Position numbers and translations under genes: made by a program. Positions 51,801 through 59,988 of a stretch of 64,000 nt of DNA are shown here, piece by piece. The notes under the pieces are model-generated. The model did not search any database and was not told the origin of the DNA. It saw only the letters and a list, made by a program, of their open reading frames with translations. How positions within the stretch are numbered: the first letter of the stretch is position 1; each line of letters starts with the position of its first letter. Source of the stretch: Lachnospiraceae bacterium KGMB03038 (GTDB lineage: Bacteria > Bacillota > Clostridia > Lachnospirales > Lachnospiraceae); contig CP041667.1 of NCBI GenBank assembly GCA_007361935.1, positions 722,001 through 786,000 of the forward strand, written 5' to 3'.

Positions 51801-53258
51801 TCAATTTTCTGGTGCAGGTTTTTGTACCGTTACATATTTTTGATGTTGGCTTCTGGGCTTATCTGGGATGGTCATTTGCAGCTGTCCATTGTCCAGCAGT
51901 GGACGCAAGTACCTCTTTGTAAATCCCTTTGTGTTTTTATACCCACAATGTTCCGCAATTTCAGCTTTCGAGCGCGGTTCTGCACAAAAGGCTAAAATCT
52001 GGTCTGTAAGTGTCACTTGGGTTCCCACTTGGGTTCCCACTTGGGTCCTCACTTGGGTCTCGTCCTGCGGCCCAACCTTTTCCACCGCAATCGGGGCCAG
52101 CGGAACCACGGTGCGGAACACATCGCCCTCGATAAATTCCGGGGTTCCACCGGAATAGAGCTTCGTGTATTTGTAAGTATTCCGCATCCCGGACCCCAGC
52201 TCGTCCGCCAGTCCAATCTCACGGAACACTTTGGAAATGGGCGGGTTCTTGGCATACGGCTCAAAGGAGGAAAGGTGCAGAGCGCCGTGCCCGTGGGAAC
52301 GGTTGGCATTTTCGGTGTAGAGCCGGTTACGCTCAATTACGAATTTTGCCACATAGCCGCTGGAGTAATCCCGGTGCGCCAGGCTGTTGGAGAAAATTTC
52401 ACGCAGGATGCGGTCTCTGGCGCTGACGCTCTGGAGGCCCTCCTGTACAAAGGGGTCGCTGAGGTGCTTTTGACCGAACGCAATCAGCCGGTCATAGGTC
52501 TCCAGAAGATTTGTGATGATGACATCCCGGTCGTCATAGCGATCCAGGTTTTCCACCCGGAAAATGGCGTCCGTTTTGTGCTGCGGCAATACGGACAGAA
52601 TCGTGCTGTCCTTCCCGAACAGAAGAATCGCCGCAAGGGTAATGCCTTCGAGCTGCCTTTCGGGGTCTTTTAAGATCAGACCGGCGCTGCGCAGCAGTTC
52701 TTCGTCTGACATGGACTTCCACGGATGGTTGGCCGTGCGGCTGGTGGTCATGGCTCTGGCGCGCTCCATCAGGTCAGGGCGCAGGTCGTCCATCTGGAAG
52801 CGGGTCACTTTGTTTACAAAATAGCTGCCGCTTTTCCGGGCGTACAGCTGGTACACCATGTCGGAGTTGTCGGTTATATCAATATCTGCTTCGTGACTGC
52901 GGTCAAAAATGCGCCCGTGATGGCGGCAGACCTGGCTGCCGGACGGCACCTGAATGACCAGCAGCGTGCGGCCGTCTACGGTGCAGGCTTCCGGCTGCAA
53001 GTACAGAGGCGGATTGATTTTCTGCCCGTTGTTGATGGAAGTCACGAAGTCTTTTTTCATACGGTCAACCGCATCCGGGGCAACACCCAAAATCTCCCCG
53101 TTGTCTTTGACGCCCAGGAGAATGATTCCACCGTCCCGGTTGGAAAAAGAACAGACGGTATCGTAAACATCCTTTGTAATCTCGGTGGTGGATTTCTTAA
53201 ACTCCACCCGGATGTTCTCGCCGTCCTCGATCAGCTTCAGAAGTTCGGCTTCTGTCAT
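51801..53258 (-). CDS. AlbA_2 (Schlafen-like)/ATPase regulator protein
   Basis: 485 aa. N-terminal AlbA_2 domain (ENIRVEFKKSTTEI...VCSFSNRDGGIILLGVKDNGEILGV), a middle HATPase_c_4 domain (LREIFSNSLAHRDYSSGYVAKFVIERNRLYTENANRSHGHG ... GLADELGSGMRNTYKYTKLYSGG), a TQVRTQVGTQVGTQV repeat linker and a C-terminal winged helix. Similar proteins are annotated as RecG-like or transcriptional regulators. It is the only minus-strand gene of the backbone, with its own terminator: cargo. A defence or regulatory role is inference. Confidence 0.78.
   Translation of the reverse strand: MTEAELLKLIEDGENIRVEFKKSTTEITKDVYDTVCSFSNRDGGIILLGVKDNGEILGVAPDAVDRMKKDFVTSINNGQKINPPLYLQPEACTVDGRTLLVIQVPSGSQVCRHHGRIFDRSHEADIDITDNSDMVYQLYARKSGSYFVNKVTRFQMDDLRPDLMERARAMTTSRTANHPWKSMSDEELLRSAGLILKDPERQLEGITLAAILLFGKDSTILSVLPQHKTDAIFRVENLDRYDDRDVIITNLLETYDRLIAFGQKHLSDPFVQEGLQSVSARDRILREIFSNSLAHRDYSSGYVAKFVIERNRLYTENANRSHGHGALHLSSFEPYAKNPPISKVFREIGLADELGSGMRNTYKYTKLYSGGTPEFIEGDVFRTVVPLAPIAVEKVGPQDETQVRTQVGTQVGTQVTLTDQILAFCAEPRSKAEIAEHCGYKNTKGFTKRYLRPLLDNGQLQMTIPDKPRSQHQKYVTVQKPAPEN
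52013..52061 (-). repeat. Four 12-bp tandem repeats encoding TQVG units
   Basis: CACTTGGGTTCC-like unit four times in a row inside the AlbA/ATPase gene, encoding TQV-R/G repeats. In-frame, so length changes by slippage would keep the gene open. Confidence 0.75.
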
Positions 53259-53383
53259 AGGAGCAACAGCCCCCTTTCGATGTGGATTTATACGTTCTTA
53301 TTATACGGGATTTTTCACGCATTATCAAACCCATTCTGCGTGGGTATATAATTCTGAAATGGTTCTCTGTGATTCTGGAAAAT

Positions 53384-53464
53384 GCCAGACAGTGTCTGGC
53401 GAATTAAGCTGCGATTCGGCATCACCTTTGATCAGTCAAATCAATTCAACAGACGGTGTCTGTT
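53384..53464. promoter_or_regulatory. Two related palindromes upstream of the relaxase gene
   Basis: GCCAGACA-G-TGTCTGGC (53384-53400, perfect) and AACAGAC-GGT-GTCTGTT (53448-53464, perfect) share the core CAGAC-n-GTGTCTG. The second directly precedes the AAAAGGAGGGG ribosome site. Likely operator pair for relaxase control or relaxosome binding sites. A TATAAT at 53347-53352 may be the relaxase promoter. Confidence 0.6.
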
Positions 53465-53481
53465 AAAAAGGAGGGGAAATC

Positions 53482-54894
53482 ATGGCAACCACCCGCATCA
53501 TACCACTGCACACTGGCAAGGGCCGCACGGTCGGCAAGGCGATCAGCGACATCATCGACTATGTAAAAAATCCAGACAAGACCGACCACGGCAGGCTCAT
53601 CACCAGCTACCAGTGCGACAGCCGCGTGGCCGACGCCCAGTTCCTGCTGGACAAGCAGACCTATATGGCCCGCACCGGCCGTGTGCGCGGCAAGGATGAC
53701 GTGATCGCCTACCACCTGCGGCAGTCCTTTGTGCCGGGCGAGATCACGCCGGAAGAAGCCAACCGGCTGGGCGTGGAGCTGGCCCGGCGTTTTACCAAAG
53801 GCAAGCACGCTTTCATCGTCTGTACCCACATCGACAAGGCTCACGTCCACAACCATATTATATGGAACTCCACTACGCTGGAGTGCGACCGCAAGTTCCG
53901 CAACTTTTGGGGCAGCACCCGTGCCGTCCACCGTCTGAGCGACACCATCTGCATCGAGAACGGCTACTCCATCGTAGAGGCTCCCAAACGGCGCGGCCAG
54001 AGCTACAACAAGTGGCTGGGTGATGCGGCGAAACCCTCCCACAAGGAGCAGCTGCGCCAGGCCATCGACCGGGCACTGGCAAGGAAACCGGCCAGCCTGG
54101 AGGAACTGCTGCGCCTGCTGGAACAGGACGGCTTCACCGTTCACCGGCGCGGCAAAACCATCTCCATCAGCGCGGAGGGCTGGGGCAACAACGTCCGCTT
54201 CGACAGGCTGGGTGACGGCTACACGCTGGACGATCTGCTGGCGGTCCTCTCCGGCCAGAAAGAGCATACGCCCCGCAAGAAAACCGCTGTGCAGGCCGCC
54301 CCGCCCAAGGTCAATCTGCTGGTGGACATCCAGTCAAAACTCAAGGCCGGGAAAGGTGCCGGGTATGCCTGCTGGGCCAAGGTGTTCAACCTCAAACAGA
54401 TGGCCCAGACTCTCAACTACCTGTCCGAACACGGGCTGTTGGACTACGCCGATCTGGCAACTAAAACAGCAGAGGCAACAATTCGCTACAATGCGCTATC
54501 CAGCGAGATCAAGGCTGCCGAGAAGCGCATGGCTGAGATCGCCGTGCTGCGCACCCACATCGTCAACTACGCCAAGACCCGCGAGACCTATGTGGCCTAC
54601 CGCAAGGCTGGGTATTCCCGGAAATTTTACGCGGAGCATGAGGATGAGATTCGGCTGCACCAGGCGGCCAAGGAAGCCTTCAACGAGCTGAACGTAAAGA
54701 AGCTGCCCACCATCAAGGAGCTTCAGACCGAGTACGCCCAGCTGTTGGTAGACAAGAAAAAGGCTTATGGCGAATACCGGCAGGCCCGCGCCGCTATGCG
54801 GGAGCTGCTGACGGTCAAGAACAATGTGGATCGGGTCCTGGCAATGGAGCAGACCGAACCGCAACAGAAAGAAAAAGACCACGGCCAGCGGTGA
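53482..54894 (+). CDS. MOBP-type relaxase/mobilization nuclease
   Basis: 470 aa. N-terminal relaxase domain with the three-His motif HIDKAHVHNH (His116, His121, His123, His125 region) and preceding YHLRQSFVPGEITPEEANRLGVELARRF, a standard MOBP layout; helical C-terminus (about 300-460). Nicks oriT and pilots the strand to VirD4. RBS AAAGGAGGGG at 53467-53476. Confidence 0.93.
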   Translation: MATTRIIPLHTGKGRTVGKAISDIIDYVKNPDKTDHGRLITSYQCDSRVADAQFLLDKQTYMARTGRVRGKDDVIAYHLRQSFVPGEITPEEANRLGVELARRFTKGKHAFIVCTHIDKAHVHNHIIWNSTTLECDRKFRNFWGSTRAVHRLSDTICIENGYSIVEAPKRRGQSYNKWLGDAAKPSHKEQLRQAIDRALARKPASLEELLRLLEQDGFTVHRRGKTISISAEGWGNNVRFDRLGDGYTLDDLLAVLSGQKEHTPRKKTAVQAAPPKVNLLVDIQSKLKAGKGAGYACWAKVFNLKQMAQTLNYLSEHGLLDYADLATKTAEATIRYNALSSEIKAAEKRMAEIAVLRTHIVNYAKTRETYVAYRKAGYSRKFYAEHEDEIRLHQAAKEAFNELNVKKLPTIKELQTEYAQLLVDKKKAYGEYRQARAAMRELLTVKNNVDRVLAMEQTEPQQKEKDHGQR

Positions 54895-54911
54895 GCTGGT
54901 CGCGGTCAAAA

Positions 54912-55008
54912 GCGTTCGTAAGAACGCGCAGCCACAGATTGAAAATCTGTGTTCAAAGGGGGCTTGGGGGACTTCCCTCAACAAGCGCGTGGGGCTATCT
55001 GGATAGCC
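54912..55008. repeat. Three consecutive stem-loops at the GC/AT junction
   Basis: GCGTTC-GTAA-GAACGC (54912-54927), CACAGATT-GAA-AATCTGTG (54933-54951) and GGCTATC-TG-GATAGCC (54993-55008), all perfect. They follow the relaxase stop; the GC-rich backbone ends about here. The 54895-55144 gap has no convincing gene. Confidence 0.6.
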
Positions 55009-55144
55009 ACAGGCATTGCTTGCCACTTTTGTTCGCAAACAATATCCGTATCCTTTACACGATGATTTACTTTTATTATCATAGTCGTAATAAGTATATA
55101 AACTACTTACATATAAGCACCTAAAATATGAAAGGGCTGATAAA

Positions 55145-55441
55145 ATGATGACCTTTGAAAAGGTTTTAGAAGTATTCAACGATTACCTAAATAAAGATAG
55201 TGTTTTGGAGGTGGTGAACACTAAGCGAGGATACACCGTTATGATTTGGGATGAAAAAGATGAGCAATGGTTTGGTGTGGAACATTGCAAAGCCCCCGAG
55301 CTTTTACGGGATGCCTTACTTGATGGCTATCGTGATTTTTTAGAGCAACAACTTACTCATAACCGCAGGAGTTTAACCGAAACAGAAATCTTAGATATTC
55401 AAAACCGATGTGAACAGCTTTATGATTTGTGTGGAGAATAA
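55145..55441 (+). CDS. Small hypothetical protein (AT-rich paralogue of 51018 gene)
   Basis: 98 aa, AAAGGGCTG upstream of ATG 55145. Shares the FEKVLEVFNDYL...KRGYTVMIW...LRDALLDGYRDFLEQQLTHNRRSLTETE pattern with the GC-rich gene 3.9 kb upstream, showing an old duplication or two acquisitions of the same family. No function known. Followed by its own terminator. Confidence 0.65.
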   Translation: MMTFEKVLEVFNDYLNKDSVLEVVNTKRGYTVMIWDEKDEQWFGVEHCKAPELLRDALLDGYRDFLEQQLTHNRRSLTETEILDIQNRCEQLYDLCGE

Positions 55442-55452
55442 AAAAATAACCT

Positions 55453-55490
55453 AAAAAGTGCGATAGCCTGTGTAGGTGTCGCACTTTTTT
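55453..55490 (+). terminator. Terminator after the 98-aa gene
   Basis: AAAAAGTGCGA (55453-55463) pairs with TCGCACTTTTTT (55479-55490). A/T runs on both sides make it bidirectional. Confidence 0.8.
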
Positions 55491-55521
55491 CAGTTGGCTT
55501 GGCTTACGAAAACAGCGTTAA

Positions 55522-55875
55522 TTATTCCGCAGTTTCTCTTGCCTTTTTCAAGCCTTGAGCCGTAGCTTCCATCACGATAAGCTCCTTTTCTTCCATATCA
55601 TTCAACAGTACATCAACTTGTTTGCGGCGATTGTTGTCGCCATCTTCATTGCATGGAAAAAAGAACTGGTCTACAGAGATGTCAAGCAAGGTAGTAATGA
55701 GATAAAATTTGTTAAGCCTTGGGTGCTGCCCCCTGTTCTCTATATACATAATAGAGCGTGGCGTAAGGTCTACCAGTTGGGCAAGATATTCCTGTGTCCA
55801 CCCTTTTGCTTCCCGAGCTTTTTTTATCGCTATACCTAACGGCTTAAAATCAAGTTTTCTTTCATCTTGGTACAT
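55522..55875 (-). CDS. XRE-family repressor, Tn916 Orf9-like
   Basis: 117 aa, the length of Tn916 Orf9. Helix-turn-helix KPLGIAIKKAREAKGWTQEYLAQLVDLTPRSIMYIENRGQHP near residues 10-50; the C-terminal SVDQFFFP...RRKQVDVLLNDMEEKELIVMEATAQGLKKA is also Orf9-like. Divergent from the following genes, as in Tn916, where it is a negative regulator of transfer genes. Confidence 0.85.
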   Translation of the reverse strand: MYQDERKLDFKPLGIAIKKAREAKGWTQEYLAQLVDLTPRSIMYIENRGQHPRLNKFYLITTLLDISVDQFFFPCNEDGDNNRRKQVDVLLNDMEEKELIVMEATAQGLKKARETAE

Positions 55876-55878
55876 TTT

Positions 55879-55919
55879 AATATCATCCTATATCATTGTA
55901 CATTTCGGGTGATGATATT
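55879..55919. promoter_or_regulatory. Inverted repeat in the divergent region, candidate operator
   Basis: AATATCATC (55879-55887) and GATGATATT (55911-55919), perfect, immediately upstream of the Orf9-like gene. Probable autoregulatory site. Confidence 0.5.
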
Positions 55920-55977
55920 TGAACGAAGTATGATTTTATGTTTAGTAGTGTATAATTTCGTATTAGTGGAGAGAAAC

Positions 55978-56006
55978 TTGCTATTATTCGTCATTCCGTA
56001 TATAAT
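55978..56006 (+). promoter_or_regulatory. Promoter of the excisionase-like gene
   Basis: -35 TTGCTA (55978-55983), 17 nt, -10 TATAAT (56001-56006), then AAAGGAAG ahead of ATG 56041. Confidence 0.6.
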
Positions 56007-56040
56007 AATTATATACTCTTTGCGAAAGGAAGTTGATATT

Positions 56041-56238
56041 ATGAATTACATTTCTGTGAAAGCCGCTTCTGAAAAATGGGGCATATCGGAAAGACGGATA
56101 CAAAAATTATGTGAGGAAAATCGCATTGACGGAACTGAAAAATTTGGTCGTGCATGGATGATACCAAAAGATGCAGAAAAACCCGTTGATGGACGTATGA
56201 AAACAAGGAACAAACAGGAGGAGAATCATGGAATTTAA
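56041..56238 (+). CDS. Small helix-turn-helix (excisionase/MerR-like) protein
   Basis: 65 aa from ATG 56041; a longer in-frame reading upstream is intergenic DNA. YISVKAASEKWGISERRIQKLCEENRIDGTEKFGRAWMIPKDAEKP is the winged helix-turn-helix typical of small excisionase or DNA-architectural proteins. May control the element's recombination or the cassette that follows. Confidence 0.75.
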   Translation: MNYISVKAASEKWGISERRIQKLCEENRIDGTEKFGRAWMIPKDAEKPVDGRMKTRNKQEENHGI

Positions 56239-56365
56239 TGAAAAGCTACAACAGCTTAGGACTGGAAAGAACTTAACGCAGGAACAACTTGCGGAGCAAT
56301 TATATGTATCAAGAACAGCCATTTCAAAATGGGAAAGCGGAGTTTCCCAAACAAAAGGATATTAG
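56228..56365 (+). pseudogene. Truncated XRE regulator
   Basis: Starts well (GGAGG at 56218-56222, ATG 56228) with FNEKLQQLRTGKNLTQEQLAEQLYVSRTAISKWESG, a textbook XRE helix-turn-helix, then stops after 45 residues where about 60 or more further residues are expected. The following 120 nt are AT-rich with no continuation in another frame that I can recognise. A deletion remnant; the peptide could still be made. Confidence 0.7.
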
Positions 56366-56486
56366 AAACAATCCATGAAATACCTGCTTGCTAAACTATT
56401 GATATTCAAATTAGGAAAAAACAAACCTATGAATAGAGGCTTATTGGATTTAGAAATACAATAAGCCTCTAAAATTACCGTAAATC

Positions 56487-56515
56487 TTGACATATAAATG
56501 TCATGTTTATATGAT
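56487..56515 (+). promoter_or_regulatory. Promoter with palindromic operator for the WYL gene
   Basis: -35 TTGACA (56487-56492), 17 nt, -10 TATGAT (56510-56515). TGACAT-ATAA-ATGTCA (56488-56503) overlaps the -35. A similar dyad recurs at the end of the gene. Confidence 0.7.
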
Positions 56516-56545
56516 AACATGAGAAACAAGGGAGTGAGTGCCTAT

Positions 56546-57442
56546 ATGAAAGAGAGTAGATTATTTAGAATTATTTATCATTTAATGGAAAACGGAAAAT
56601 CTACCGCTCCAGAGTTGGCAGAAAAATTAGAAGTATCAGTAAGAACAATTTATAGGGATATTGATATTATTAGTAGTGCGGGTGTGCCTATATATGTGAC
56701 AACGGGAAGAAACGGTGGCATACAGATAGCAGATAGTTTTGTTTTAGATAGGTTGCTTTTATCTGATAAAGAAAAAGAAGATATAATAACGGCATTAAAA
56801 AGTGTATCTATTGTGGATAATCATAACAGTGATACATTGTCAAAACTATCAGCGATTTTTAATACAAAAAGTGAAAACTGGCTTGAGGTTGATTTTTCAC
56901 GCTGGGGGAATAAATCGCAAGATAATGCTATGTTTCAAAAGGTAAAGGAAGCAATCATATCACGCAAAATGCTTTGTATTGTTTATGTGAATACTCGTGG
57001 AGAAGTGATTGAAAGAGTTATCTGTCCACTCAAAATGGTGTATAAAGCGAAAAGCTGGTATATAAAAGCCTTTTGTATGAATAAGTCCGATTTCCGTATC
57101 TTTAAATTGACACGTATTATACAAGCAAGGAATATGGAAAAAATTTTTAATCCTATGGATTTTCCACAGGAAGAAAAAAAGGAAATGAAAGCAAATTGTG
57201 AAAATGTTATACTGCGTTTTCCTCAAGAAATGGCTTATCGGATTTATGATGAATTTGAAGTTGATGAAATCAATCAAGACGATAATGGTGATTTTATAAT
57301 TTCCGCTACAATGCCTATAGATGAATGGCTGATTGGTTATCTGCTTTCTTTTGGTTCAAAGGTTTGTATCATAGAACCAAAGTATTTAAAAAAAATTGTC
57401 TACAATGAAGCAAAAAAAATATGCGAACAAAATAAACCATGA
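56546..57442 (+). CDS. WYL-domain transcriptional regulator (YafY type)
   Basis: 298 aa from ATG 56546. N-terminal winged helix (RLFRIIYHLMENGKSTAPELAEKLEVSVRTIYRDIDIISSAGVPIYVTTGRNGGIQI), central WYL domain (RKMLCIVYVNTRGEVIERVICPLKMVYKAKSWYIKAFC) and WCX extension. Such proteins sense ligands or nucleic acid. The dyads at its own promoter and at the next gene's promoter suggest it controls both. Confidence 0.88.
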   Translation: MKESRLFRIIYHLMENGKSTAPELAEKLEVSVRTIYRDIDIISSAGVPIYVTTGRNGGIQIADSFVLDRLLLSDKEKEDIITALKSVSIVDNHNSDTLSKLSAIFNTKSENWLEVDFSRWGNKSQDNAMFQKVKEAIISRKMLCIVYVNTRGEVIERVICPLKMVYKAKSWYIKAFCMNKSDFRIFKLTRIIQARNMEKIFNPMDFPQEEKKEMKANCENVILRFPQEMAYRIYDEFEVDEINQDDNGDFIISATMPIDEWLIGYLLSFGSKVCIIEPKYLKKIVYNEAKKICEQNKP

Positions 57443-57472
57443 CATATGTTGTCAAGGTTATTGTGATATAAT
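57440..57472 (+). promoter_or_regulatory. Extended -10 promoter with WYL-type dyad
   Basis: TGACA-TATGT-TGTCA (57440-57454) overlaps the WYL stop codon and precedes TGATATAAT (57464-57472), an extended -10 with no good -35. The dyad lies where an activator could bind. Confidence 0.6.
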
Positions 57473-57505
57473 ACAGATGAAAAAGTATTAAGGGGTGAAC
57501 TATTT

Positions 57506-58255
57506 ATGAATGAAACATTTATGAACTTAACGCTGGATAATCTGGACACAGAACATATATGTTGTGCAATTTCGGATAAAAAACATCAAGTTGGAGTATC
57601 AGTAAAAAAACAATGGCTTAAGGAACGAATTGAAGAAGGTCATGTTTTCCGTAAACTTGATAAAAAAGGAAAAGTATTTATTGAATATGCTCCGATAGAA
57701 ACAGCATGGGTTCCTGTTTCTGGAGAAAACTATCTGTATATTTACTGCCTTTGGGTATCTGGCTCTTTTAAGGGAAAAGGATATGCAAAATCTTTACTTG
57801 AATATTGTATTCATGACGCAAAGGAAACTGGGAAATCAGGTGTATGCGTTCTCAGCTCAAAAAAGAAAAAGCCTTTTTTATCTGATAAGAAGTTTTTTCT
57901 GAAATATGGTTTTGAAGTGGCAGATACGGCTGGGAATGATTATGAGTTATTATCATTGTCTTTTGATGGGAATAAGCCTTGTTTTTCTGAAAACGCAAAA
58001 AAAATGACAATAGACCAAAAGGAGCTGACAATCTATTATGGATTACAGTGTCCATATATTCCTAAGTGCATTGAACAAGTACAGGAATACTGTAATAAAA
58101 ATAATATACCATTAAATCTAATTGCTGTAGATACTTTAGAAAAAGCTAAAAATGTTCCTTGCATTTTCAATAATTGGGCGGTATTTTATAATGGTGATTT
58201 TGTGACTAATCATCTTTTGAATGAAACTTTTTTGAAAAAGAAATTTCAATTATAA
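57506..58255 (+). CDS. GNAT acetyltransferase with YoaP domain
   Basis: 249 aa, RBS AAGGGGTG at 57489-57496. N-terminal GNAT fold (YLYIYCLWVSGSFKGKGYAKSLLEYCIHDAKETGKSGVCVLSSKKKKPFLSDKKFFLKYGFEVAD) and C-terminal YoaP module (YYGLQCPYIPKCIEQVQEYCNKNNIPLNLIAVDTLEKAKNVPCIFNNWAVFYNGDF), which is thioredoxin-like with a CPYIPKC. Substrate unknown. Translated just before the radical SAM gene, 11 nt apart. Confidence 0.85.
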   Translation: MNETFMNLTLDNLDTEHICCAISDKKHQVGVSVKKQWLKERIEEGHVFRKLDKKGKVFIEYAPIETAWVPVSGENYLYIYCLWVSGSFKGKGYAKSLLEYCIHDAKETGKSGVCVLSSKKKKPFLSDKKFFLKYGFEVADTAGNDYELLSLSFDGNKPCFSENAKKMTIDQKELTIYYGLQCPYIPKCIEQVQEYCNKNNIPLNLIAVDTLEKAKNVPCIFNNWAVFYNGDFVTNHLLNETFLKKKFQL

Positions 58256-58266
58256 AGGTATAGTTT

Positions 58267-59148
58267 ATGCACTTAAAAAAGGTGAAAGGGATTTTATCTT
58301 CATCAAATGGAATGAACCTATATCGAGGTTGTACTCACGGCTGTATATATTGTGACTCAAGAAGCAAATGTTACCACATGGAACATGCTTTTGAAGATGT
58401 TGAAGTCAAAGAAAATGCTATTGTCCTTTTAGAAAATGCTTTAAAAAGGAAACGATTAAAATGTATGCTGAGTACGGGTTCTATGACAGACCCTTATATC
58501 CTTCTTGAAGATGAATTTAGTAGTGTCAGAAAAGCATTAGCGTTAGCATATAAGTACGGTTTTGGTTTTACTCTGATAACAAAATCTAATCGTGTATTAA
58601 AGGATTTAGATTTATTAAAGGCTATCAATGGCAAAACAAAATGTATAGTACAAATGACATTAACGACTTATGATGAGGATTTATGCAAAAAAATTGAACC
58701 AAATGTCAGCACAACAAAAGAAAGAGTTGAAGCTCTAAAAAAACTACATGATGCTGGTATTCCCACAGTTGTCTGGCTTTGCCCTATTCTTCCTTTTATC
58801 AATGATACGGAAGAAAATATTAAAGGGATTTTAAATTATTGTATTGAAGCAAAAGTTTATGGTGTTATCTGCTTTGGAATGGGACTAACGCTTCGTGAGG
58901 GAAATAGAGAATATTTTTATAGTCAGTTAGACAGATTATTTCCGTATTTGAAAGATAAATATGTACAAACTTATGGTATGCAGTATCAGATAAACAGTCC
59001 AAATAATGAACCATTGATGAAACTTTTTCATCAATTATGTGAAGATAACGGGATAGTACATGATAACAAAATTATCTTTGAATATTTAAGTAAATTTGAA
59101 GAAAAAAATAAAAATATTCAGTTGAGCTTATTTGATGAATTTCTTTAA
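58267..59148 (+). CDS. Radical SAM protein, spore-photoproduct-lyase-like (SPL family)
   Basis: 293 aa. Cys22, Cys26 and Cys29 in RGCTHGCIYCD form the CxxxCxxC 4Fe-4S site; STGSMTDPY and TVVWLCPILPFIND match the DNA-repair-like SPL/Rv2578c group. It shares an operon with a YoaP acetyltransferase and a WYL regulator, a cassette I do not recognise as described. May repair or modify nucleic acid or a metabolite; the substrate cannot be read from sequence. Confidence 0.85.
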   Translation: MHLKKVKGILSSSNGMNLYRGCTHGCIYCDSRSKCYHMEHAFEDVEVKENAIVLLENALKRKRLKCMLSTGSMTDPYILLEDEFSSVRKALALAYKYGFGFTLITKSNRVLKDLDLLKAINGKTKCIVQMTLTTYDEDLCKKIEPNVSTTKERVEALKKLHDAGIPTVVWLCPILPFINDTEENIKGILNYCIEAKVYGVICFGMGLTLREGNREYFYSQLDRLFPYLKDKYVQTYGMQYQINSPNNEPLMKLFHQLCEDNGIVHDNKIIFEYLSKFEEKNKNIQLSLFDEFL

Positions 59149-59199
59149 CAAATCCATTCGATAAAAATAGTAAATTATTTTCAGAGAGTTGGTAATACT

Positions 59200-59619
59200 A
59201 TGACGTCATCCTCTTTCAAAAAGGTGGTTAGATTACAATTCAATGCTTTGATGATGAGAACAATAAAAGGTACATTGAAACAGAAACGGAAACAGCTAGC
59301 CAGATATTCAAAACATGAAATTTTGTTTTCTGAAATAAGCACATCACCATTGTATGAGCAAGGTACACTTGATACCTATTCTTGCAATATGACGGTATTT
59401 CGTGTACAGCATTTTATTTTCCGTGTTACTGATGAAAAAATCAGTACAGCCTTAAGTGGATTATCAGAAAGGCAGAGAGCGTTTATTCTTCTCTACTATT
59501 TCAGAGATATGAGCGATAGAGAAATATCCGAGTTGTATCATATATCCCGTTCTGCGGTAGGATATACACGAAATTGTGGTTTGAGAAAACTGGAAAAACT
59601 TATGAAAGAAAGGAGCTGA
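59200..59619 (+). CDS. Sigma-70 region 4 protein, Tn916 Orf7-like
   Basis: 139 aa. C-terminal helix-turn-helix ALSGLSERQRAFILLYYFRDMSDREISELYHISRSAVGYTRNCGLRKLEKLM is region 4 of a sigma factor and matches Tn916 Orf7 in length and layout. In Tn916 Orf7/Orf8 are needed for transfer gene expression. Start follows AGAGAGTTGG. The downstream gene begins within its stop. Confidence 0.85.
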   Translation: MTSSSFKKVVRLQFNALMMRTIKGTLKQKRKQLARYSKHEILFSEISTSPLYEQGTLDTYSCNMTVFRVQHFIFRVTDEKISTALSGLSERQRAFILLYYFRDMSDREISELYHISRSAVGYTRNCGLRKLEKLMKERS

Positions 59620-59859
59620 GCAACGTCAAAAGATTATGGTTATCCGTCTTTTGAACTGATTTGCAGAGCGTCCAATGGTGATAAAACGGCAATTCAAGAA
59701 ATTCTAGATTTTTATGACGGTTATATATCAAAGCTCTGTCTGCGTCCGTTTTATCACGATAGTGGAAAGGTCAGCATGAGGGTAGACGAAGAATGGAAAG
59801 GAGATATTCACACCGCCATGCTAAAGGCAATCTTGAAGTTTGAAATCAAGATAAAATAG
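59616..59859 (+). pseudogene. Tn916 Orf8-like helix-turn-helix gene, frameshifted near its start
   Basis: The reading KDYGYPSFELICRASNGDKTAIQEILDFYDGYISKLCLRPFY...AMLKAILKFEIKIK is a full Orf8-type protein. The expected start CTGAGCAACGTC (59616-59627, with AAGGAG upstream) is out of frame by one base, apparently an extra A in the A4 run at 59628-59631; the body's own frame contains no start before it. Either a frameshift mutation or slippage-dependent expression. Confidence 0.65.
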
Positions 59860-59988
59860 TTTTATAAAAGGCTACACCGCCGGAGTGATCCAGACGTGGT
59901 GGCGGTCGTAAGACATCAAGCCATGCCAGCTTTGCTGGCAAACGGCTGGTTCACTCTGACGGTGAGGCGAGCGTTAGCGAGCCATAAA

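Noticed and set aside
54891..55124. 77-aa frame after the relaxase
   Set aside because: Unnatural composition, no RBS, runs through the hairpins and the GC/AT junction.
55453..55490. AAGTGCG as an IncQ-like nick site
   Set aside because: It is the arm of a rho-independent terminator with A and T tracts, and is not next to mobC.
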